A stretch of 64,000 bases of DNA from Kiritimatiellia bacterium (GTDB lineage Bacteria > Verrucomicrobiota > Kiritimatiellia > RFP12 > UBA1067): the NCBI GenBank assembly GCA_016296065.1, contig JAEDKA010000002.1, positions 100,138 through 164,137 of the forward strand, read 5' to 3'. Made by a program: the position numbers and the translations under genes. Under the pieces are notes generated by a model that did no database searches, was not told where the DNA came from, and saw nothing but the letters and a program-made list of their open reading frames with translations. Each line of letters starts with the position of its first letter. Position 1 is the first letter of the stretch. Below, in pieces: positions 59,443 to 64,000 of this stretch.

Positions 59443-62400
59443 ATGGTAAAACGACTCGTCTCGCTATCTGTTGTCATCGCTTCACTCTCCGCCCCGGCTG
59501 CGGAGGCGCTAACGGCTGCCGCAAGGATGCTGGAGAGCGAGATGAAGCGCAATCCGGTTCCGTGCGGAATCGACAAGCGCAAGAAGCCGAAGTGGGAGTA
59601 CACGGACGGGCTCGAGCTGCAGGCCGCGCTCGCGGTCGCGAAGAGGTGTCCGGAACTCCGCGAAAAGACTCTCGCATGGGCGCAGGACTACATCGAGCGC
59701 ATGGTGACGAAGGACGGCGAAATCCTCGGCTACAGAATGGAGGACTGCAAGCTCGACTGCATCAATCCCGGCAAGTTCGCCTTCGACATGTACGATTTAG
59801 CCGGAGGCGAGAGGCTGAGGAAGGTGCTCGACACGCAGTTCGCGCAGTTCGCGATTCAGCCGCGCGTTGCCGAAGGCGGCTTCTGGCACAAGAAGGTGTA
59901 CACGCACCAGATGTGGCTCGACGGACTCTACATGGGATGTCCGTTCTACGCGCGCTACGCGTCGCGCTTCCTCGAAGGCGACGCGAAGCGGGCGGCTTTC
60001 GACGACATCGCGAACCAGTTCGCAGTCGTGACGCGCCATACATACGACGCGAAGACGGGGCTCTACCGCCACGGATGGGACGAATCGAAGTCGATGATAT
60101 GGGCCGACAAGGCGACCGGGCAGAGCGCGCATGCGTGGGGGCGCGCGCTCGGATGGTTCGCGGCGGCGATAGTCGACACAGAGGAGTACTTCCCGCCGGA
60201 CCATCCCGGGCGCGAACAGCTTCGCAAACTGCTCCGGGAATATACCGCTACGCTCATTCGCTGGCAGGACAGTTCCGGCGCGTGGTGGCAGGTCGCCGAC
60301 CAACCCGGACGCGAGGGCAACTACCTCGAATCAACGGCGACCGCGCTCATCGGCTATGCGATGATGAAAGGGGTGAACCGCGGGATTCTAGGCGAAGACG
60401 CGAAGGCGGCGGCGCTTAAGGCGTGGAATGCGCTGAACCGCGACTTCCTGAAGGAGAACCCCGACGGCACGGTGTCGCTCACGCGGTGCTGCTCCGTGGC
60501 GGGGCTTTCTGCGGACCGCGACGGGTCGTTCGAATACTACCTCCGCGAGAAGATCGTCGACAACGACCCCAAGGGCGTCGGACCATATATGCTCCTGGCG
60601 ATTGAGACATGCCCTCAGGTTGCCGCGTCCGCCTGTCGCGCATCGGGCGGAGTCGGCGACTACAAGAAGACCGTCCAGCGGCGCGTAGCGCCCGTAACGG
60701 TGGAAACCCGCATCCCGGGACGCACGCTCGTCGACTTCGGCAGGGAGGCGTTTGGATTCCTTGAGCTCGTACCGCCGGCAGGCGCGCGCGGTCCGTACGA
60801 GGTGCGCCTTGGCGAGCTGGTCAAGTCCGACGGCAGTGTGAACATGAATCCGGGCGCGACGATCCGTGCTGCGCGCGTGACCGGTTCGGTTGACGCGGAC
60901 GGCGTTGTGCGCGTTCCGCTCGCTGCGGACAAGCGCAACACGTCGGGAGGTCGCGAGGGAGGGGCGATACAGATCCCACCCGAACACGGAGTGATCATGC
61001 CGTTCCGCTACGTGGAGGTGATGAATGCGCCGTTCGAGGTCACGAAGGAGACGGTCCGCATGGTCGCGGTCAATTATCCGATCGACCTTTCCGAATCTTG
61101 CTTTGCCTGCAGCGACGAGCGCCTGAACCGCGTCTATGAACTCTGCAGGCACACGATACTCGTTTCGTCGTTCGCGGGCCTTTACGTGGACGGCGACCGC
61201 GAGCGCATCCCCTACGAGGCCGACGCATACATCAACCAGCTGAGCGACTATGCCGTGCATTCCGACTACTCGCTCGGACGCGCGAGCCATGTCTACCTGA
61301 TGAAGCATCCGACATGGCCGACGGAGTGGAAGCAGCACTCGATCTTCATGGCGTGGGCGGACTGGATGTGGTCCGGCGACACCGGCGCTCTCGCGGAGTT
61401 CTACGAGCAGCTGCGCGGAGACAAGCTCCTGGAGCGGTTCCGCCGCGACTCGGACGGGCTCCTTGCCACAGGCGGGGAGCGACTTCCGGGCAGGCTCGCA
61501 AACGAGAAGGGCGCGGCGGACATAGTCGACTGGCCGCCATGCGAGCGCGACGGATTCGTCTTCAGGGATGTGAACGCCGTTGTAAATGCGTTCTACTACC
61601 GCAATCTCCTCCAGGTCGCCGAATTTGCGCGTGCGCTCGGCAAGCCGGACGACGCAGATGTCTATGAACGCCGCGCGCGCGATGTTCGCAGGGCGTACAA
61701 CGAGGCGTTTTTCGACGCGGGGCGCGGAGTTTGCCGCGACGGAATCGGCACGGAACATGCCTCGCTGCATGCCAACGCGGCGGCGCTCGCGTGCGGACTC
61801 CTCTCCGGGCAGGACGCAAAGCGCGTCGCCTCGTACTGCATCTCCAGGGGCATGGCGTGCAGCGTCTACTTTGCTCAGTATCTGCTCGAAGGGCTGTTCA
61901 ACGCGGGCGAGGCGGATGCCGCAATCGCGCTCATGACTTCGGACGGCGACCGTAGCTGGCTGGGGATGATGGAGCAGGGCGCCACAACGACGATGGAGGC
62001 GTGGGCGGTCAAGTACAAGCCGAATCTCGACCTATGCCACGCATGGGGAACCGCACCGCTCAACATAGTCTCCCGCTATTTGCTGGGCGTGACGCCGCTC
62101 GAGCCCGGATTTGCGAAGATACTGGTGCGTCCGCAGATCGGTTCGCTCGCACGCGTAGAGGGCAGGGTGCCGACGGCGAAGGGTCCGGTGGAAGTGCGCA
62201 TCGAGGACGGAGTGCTCACCCTCGACCTCCCCGCCCCTGCGCGCGTCGAATGGGCGGGCGCTGTCAGCGACGTTCTCGCCGGACACCACGTCTTCCGCTC
62301 GCGCGCCTCCGGGTCCGCGTTTGACATCCAGCGCGAGGTCGACTGCGTTGCGGCGGCGGGCGGCGGAAGGGTCGTCGTGCCGGCGGGCGAGTGGACGAGC

Positions 62401-63504
62401 GGAGCGATCCATCTCAAAAGCAACGTAGAGCTGTATCTTTCCGAAGGCGCTAAGATCGTCTTCACGGAGAATCTCGACGACTATCTCCCGGCCGTCCGCA
62501 CGAGCTGGGAGGGAATCGAGTGCATGGGCTATTCGCCGCTCGTCTACGCCTATGGCTGCACGAACGTCGCCATAACGGGGAAGGGCACGCTTGCGCCGTC
62601 CGTAGAGACGCGCTGGCGCGCATGGGGGCTTGCGCGCAAGAAGAATCCCGCGCACGACGCGGCGAAGAAGCGCCTTGCGGAATGGGCGCGCGACAATGCG
62701 CCGATGGCGGAACGCCAGTACTGGAAGCTCGACGGGAGCCTGATGCGTCCGCCGCTCATCCAGTTCAACCGCTGCAAGGGGGTGCGGCTGGAAGGCGTCA
62801 CGATACGCCAGTCGCCGTTCTGGACGATTCACCTCCTGTGCAGCGAGGATGTCGTCGTACGCGGACTTGACGTCTACTGCGACCTCAAGAACTCCGACGG
62901 AATCGACATCGAGTCCTCGCGCAACGTCCTTGTCGAGAACTGCACGTTCGAGCAGGGCGACGATGCTGTCGTGATAAAGTCCGGCATCAACCACGAGGGG
63001 CGCCGCCGCGCGATGCCGAGCGAGGACATCGTGGTGAGGAACTGCGTGATAAACGACGGACACTCCATGCTCTCGATCGGCAGCGAGCTTTCGGGCGGAA
63101 TACGCAACGTCCTTATGGAAGACTGCCGCGCAGAGAAGACCGTCGACAAGATATTCTTCATCAAGACGAATCCCGAGCGAGGCGGATTCGTGGAGAACGT
63201 GACCATGCGCCGTATAAAGGCGCTTGACGTAAAGTACGAGGCCGTTTCGGCGATCACCGACTATTTCTGGAAGCCGGACAGCGTTCCGCTGGACGGAGTC
63301 CTCCGCGCGACGCCCGTGAAGAACATCGTTCTGGAGGACATCTCCGCGACGAGCGCGAAGGCGGTCTATTCGTTCCGCGGATACAAGACGGAGCCAATCC
63401 GCGGGCTCAGGCTCAAGAACATCAAGATCGGCAAGGCGAAGAATCCGTCATCCGCCGAGCTTGTGGAAGACATGTCGGTTGTCGACACGCCGTCTTTCAG
63501 GTGA
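59443..63504 (+). CDS. GH105-GH78-GH28 triple enzyme for rhamnogalacturonan
   Basis: The product is 1353 residues with a signal peptide (LVSLSVVIASLSAPAAEA). Residues about 25-390 are GH105/GH88-like (unsaturated rhamnogalacturonyl hydrolase): HQMWLDGLYMGCPFYARY with Asp160, and AHAWGRALGWFAAAI. Residues about 392-940 are GH78 alpha-L-rhamnosidase: YVDGDRERIPYEADAYINQL (Asp583, Asp585, Glu587, Asp594), WPPCERDGF, GATTTMEAW (Glu852), HAWGTAPLNI. Residues about 945-1353 are a GH28 beta-helix: NSDGIDI (Asp1152), GDDAVVIKSG (Asp1173-Asp1174), GHSMLSIGSE (His1207), FIKT. All three sites keep key acids, so all may be active. It should act outside the cytoplasm on pectic RG-I. No Shine-Dalgarno. Confidence 0.92.
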   Translation: MVKRLVSLSVVIASLSAPAAEALTAAARMLESEMKRNPVPCGIDKRKKPKWEYTDGLELQAALAVAKRCPELREKTLAWAQDYIERMVTKDGEILGYRMEDCKLDCINPGKFAFDMYDLAGGERLRKVLDTQFAQFAIQPRVAEGGFWHKKVYTHQMWLDGLYMGCPFYARYASRFLEGDAKRAAFDDIANQFAVVTRHTYDAKTGLYRHGWDESKSMIWADKATGQSAHAWGRALGWFAAAIVDTEEYFPPDHPGREQLRKLLREYTATLIRWQDSSGAWWQVADQPGREGNYLESTATALIGYAMMKGVNRGILGEDAKAAALKAWNALNRDFLKENPDGTVSLTRCCSVAGLSADRDGSFEYYLREKIVDNDPKGVGPYMLLAIETCPQVAASACRASGGVGDYKKTVQRRVAPVTVETRIPGRTLVDFGREAFGFLELVPPAGARGPYEVRLGELVKSDGSVNMNPGATIRAARVTGSVDADGVVRVPLAADKRNTSGGREGGAIQIPPEHGVIMPFRYVEVMNAPFEVTKETVRMVAVNYPIDLSESCFACSDERLNRVYELCRHTILVSSFAGLYVDGDRERIPYEADAYINQLSDYAVHSDYSLGRASHVYLMKHPTWPTEWKQHSIFMAWADWMWSGDTGALAEFYEQLRGDKLLERFRRDSDGLLATGGERLPGRLANEKGAADIVDWPPCERDGFVFRDVNAVVNAFYYRNLLQVAEFARALGKPDDADVYERRARDVRRAYNEAFFDAGRGVCRDGIGTEHASLHANAAALACGLLSGQDAKRVASYCISRGMACSVYFAQYLLEGLFNAGEADAAIALMTSDGDRSWLGMMEQGATTTMEAWAVKYKPNLDLCHAWGTAPLNIVSRYLLGVTPLEPGFAKILVRPQIGSLARVEGRVPTAKGPVEVRIEDGVLTLDLPAPARVEWAGAVSDVLAGHHVFRSRASGSAFDIQREVDCVAAAGGGRVVVPAGEWTSGAIHLKSNVELYLSEGAKIVFTENLDDYLPAVRTSWEGIECMGYSPLVYAYGCTNVAITGKGTLAPSVETRWRAWGLARKKNPAHDAAKKRLAEWARDNAPMAERQYWKLDGSLMRPPLIQFNRCKGVRLEGVTIRQSPFWTIHLLCSEDVVVRGLDVYCDLKNSDGIDIESSRNVLVENCTFEQGDDAVVIKSGINHEGRRRAMPSEDIVVRNCVINDGHSMLSIGSELSGGIRNVLMEDCRAEKTVDKIFFIKTNPERGGFVENVTMRRIKALDVKYEAVSAITDYFWKPDSVPLDGVLRATPVKNIVLEDISATSAKAVYSFRGYKTEPIRGLRLKNIKIGKAKNPSSAELVEDMSVVDTPSFR

Positions 63505-63609
63505 CGCTGCGTCCAGAAGTAAACTTGGATTCCAGAACTAAATCTGAAGTTTGACCATCTATTTGCGAGAGTCGGCATCTCCTTAAACGCATTTTCGGAA
63601 AGCATATTT

Positions 63610-63651
63610 ACTCCGAGCGTTCGGGCTCTCGCTACCGCTCCGCAGCTTCGC
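63610..63651. repeat. family F repeat, copy F1
   Basis: ACTCCGAGCGTTCGGGCTCT then CGCTACCGCTCCGCAGCTTC. Confidence 0.8.
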
Positions 63652-63798
63652 GATGCTCCAACGGCGATTTGGGTCTTTGAATTATGTTCTGAAGCTGCCT
63701 TCGGCAGGTTTGGAGTGTACAACAAACAAACCGTCCCGCCAGGGCAGATTCTCGGTCTTTGCAGGAGGACGGCTGGTTTAAGACAAGTTCGACTGCGA

Positions 63799-63930
63799 CT
63801 ATATGGATGGCAGCCTCGCGAGTTCGAAGGTCTCGTACTGTATTTCAGAGCGACCGAAGTTTACAAGCAGCGCGTATGGAATCCGCGTGGCGCGGAGATA
63901 GTGGATTACCTGCGCCCATTCGACCTTTGA
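63799..63930 (-). pseudogene. C-terminal fragment of a GxxExxY protein, copy 3
   Basis: Read on the minus strand, 63930 to 63799 encodes KVEWAQVIHYLRATRIP, YALLVNFGRSEIQYE and a stop, matching the end of copy 1 (AQLINYLKATRIPLGYLINF). Upstream, the frame runs into family F repeat F2 and meets a stop at 63958-63960, so the nuclease-like core and the GxxExxY motif are missing. F1 and F2 bracket the fragment. It could be a gene broken by insertion of F2, whose 5' part might lie beyond the window edge. Confidence 0.7.
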
Positions 63931-63935
63931 AGTTA

Positions 63936-63977
63936 ACTCCGAGCTTTCGGGCTCTCGCTACCGCTCCGCAGCTTCGC
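63936..63977. repeat. family F repeat, copy F2
   Basis: ACTCCGAGCTTTCGGGCTCT then CGCTACCGCTCCGCAGCTTC, direct repeat of F1. Confidence 0.8.
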
Positions 63978-64000
63978 ACCTCACAACGACTGTATATGTG

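Larger units (their letters stand above)
63505..64000. other. gene-free right edge with repeats and a GxxExxY fragment
   Basis: Contains two direct copies of family F repeat and a minus-strand gene fragment. A 71-codon + strand frame (63715-63930) is the antisense of that fragment and is not accepted. Confidence 0.7.

Noticed and set aside
63715..63930. + strand frame of 71 codons at the right edge
   Set aside because: It is antisense to a minus-strand sequence that matches the GxxExxY C-terminus.
1..64000. tRNA, rRNA or riboswitch genes
   Set aside because: No T-loop or anticodon-stem patterns, rRNA blocks or known riboswitch cores were recognised when reading intergenic regions; a covariance-model search would be needed to exclude them.

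Overview
The window is GC-rich bacterial chromosome, and every gene I accept on it reads on the + strand; the one exception is a gene fragment on the minus strand at the right edge. I infer an uncultured Verrucomicrobiota/Kiritimatiellota-like (PVC) gut or rumen bacterium. The reasons are several GxxExxY (PDDEXK_3) genes, many short palindromic repeats that run into gene 3' ends, BspA-type leucine-rich surface proteins, DUF2157/GDYXXLXY/DUF2339 membrane proteins, and very large multidomain pectin-type glycosidases. No rRNA, tRNA, CRISPR array, transposase, integrase or phage gene was recognised.

Layout. (1) 1-4.1 kb: the 3' part of a CsgG/FlgT-like gene with a terminator, then a TetR regulator, a small lipoprotein and a protein built of Trp/Tyr-rich repeats. 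(2) 4.1-21.7 kb: an accessory region of membrane proteins, lipoproteins and alpha/beta hydrolases, separated by two hairpin repeat families. Family A (units like CAGGATTAACAGGATT) and family B (AACCGCAGACGNACGCAGAC) lie between genes and also run into coding sequence. A DUF2157-GDYXXLXY pair and an alpha/beta hydrolase each occur twice, so parts of the region arose by duplication. (3) 21.7-32.4 kb: mostly housekeeping genes: a zinc-finger-like protein, pheT, a glycosyltransferase-GtrA fusion, a KtrA-type protein, murA (catalytic Cys replaced by Asp), galE and pyrK. (4) 32.6-48.6 kb: a eukaryote-like glycogen debranching enzyme, an AddA-like helicase-nuclease, a UmuC-like polymerase, an FHS-type sugar transporter with galK, then a FecR-like protein, a PpiD/SurA-like chaperone, dut, def, rfbA and a DUF456 protein. 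(5) 48.7-64 kb: secreted proteins: two related large GH42-like glycosidases, an IphP-type tyrosine phosphatase, a DUF433 protein, a BspA-type LRR protein and a 1353-residue GH105-GH78-GH28 triple enzyme.

How the genes may work together (inference). The triple enzyme has the three activities needed to take apart a rhamnogalacturonan-I backbone. The GH42-like proteins could act on side chains. Galactose released this way would feed the FHS transporter, GalK and GalE, and surplus glucose could be stored as glycogen turned over by the debranching enzyme. RfbA makes dTDP-glucose for surface polysaccharide.

The most unusual pattern is the repeat landscape. All three GxxExxY loci (two intact, one fragment) lie between copies of a repeat, a different family each time. 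Families A and B supply C-terminal tails and stop codons to proteins, and several short reading frames with good ribosome binding sites end inside a repeat. Several genes have a strong extended -10 (TGNTAWAAT) only 6-10 bases before the start codon, which suggests leaderless transcripts. All family assignments come from reading motifs; no database search was run.
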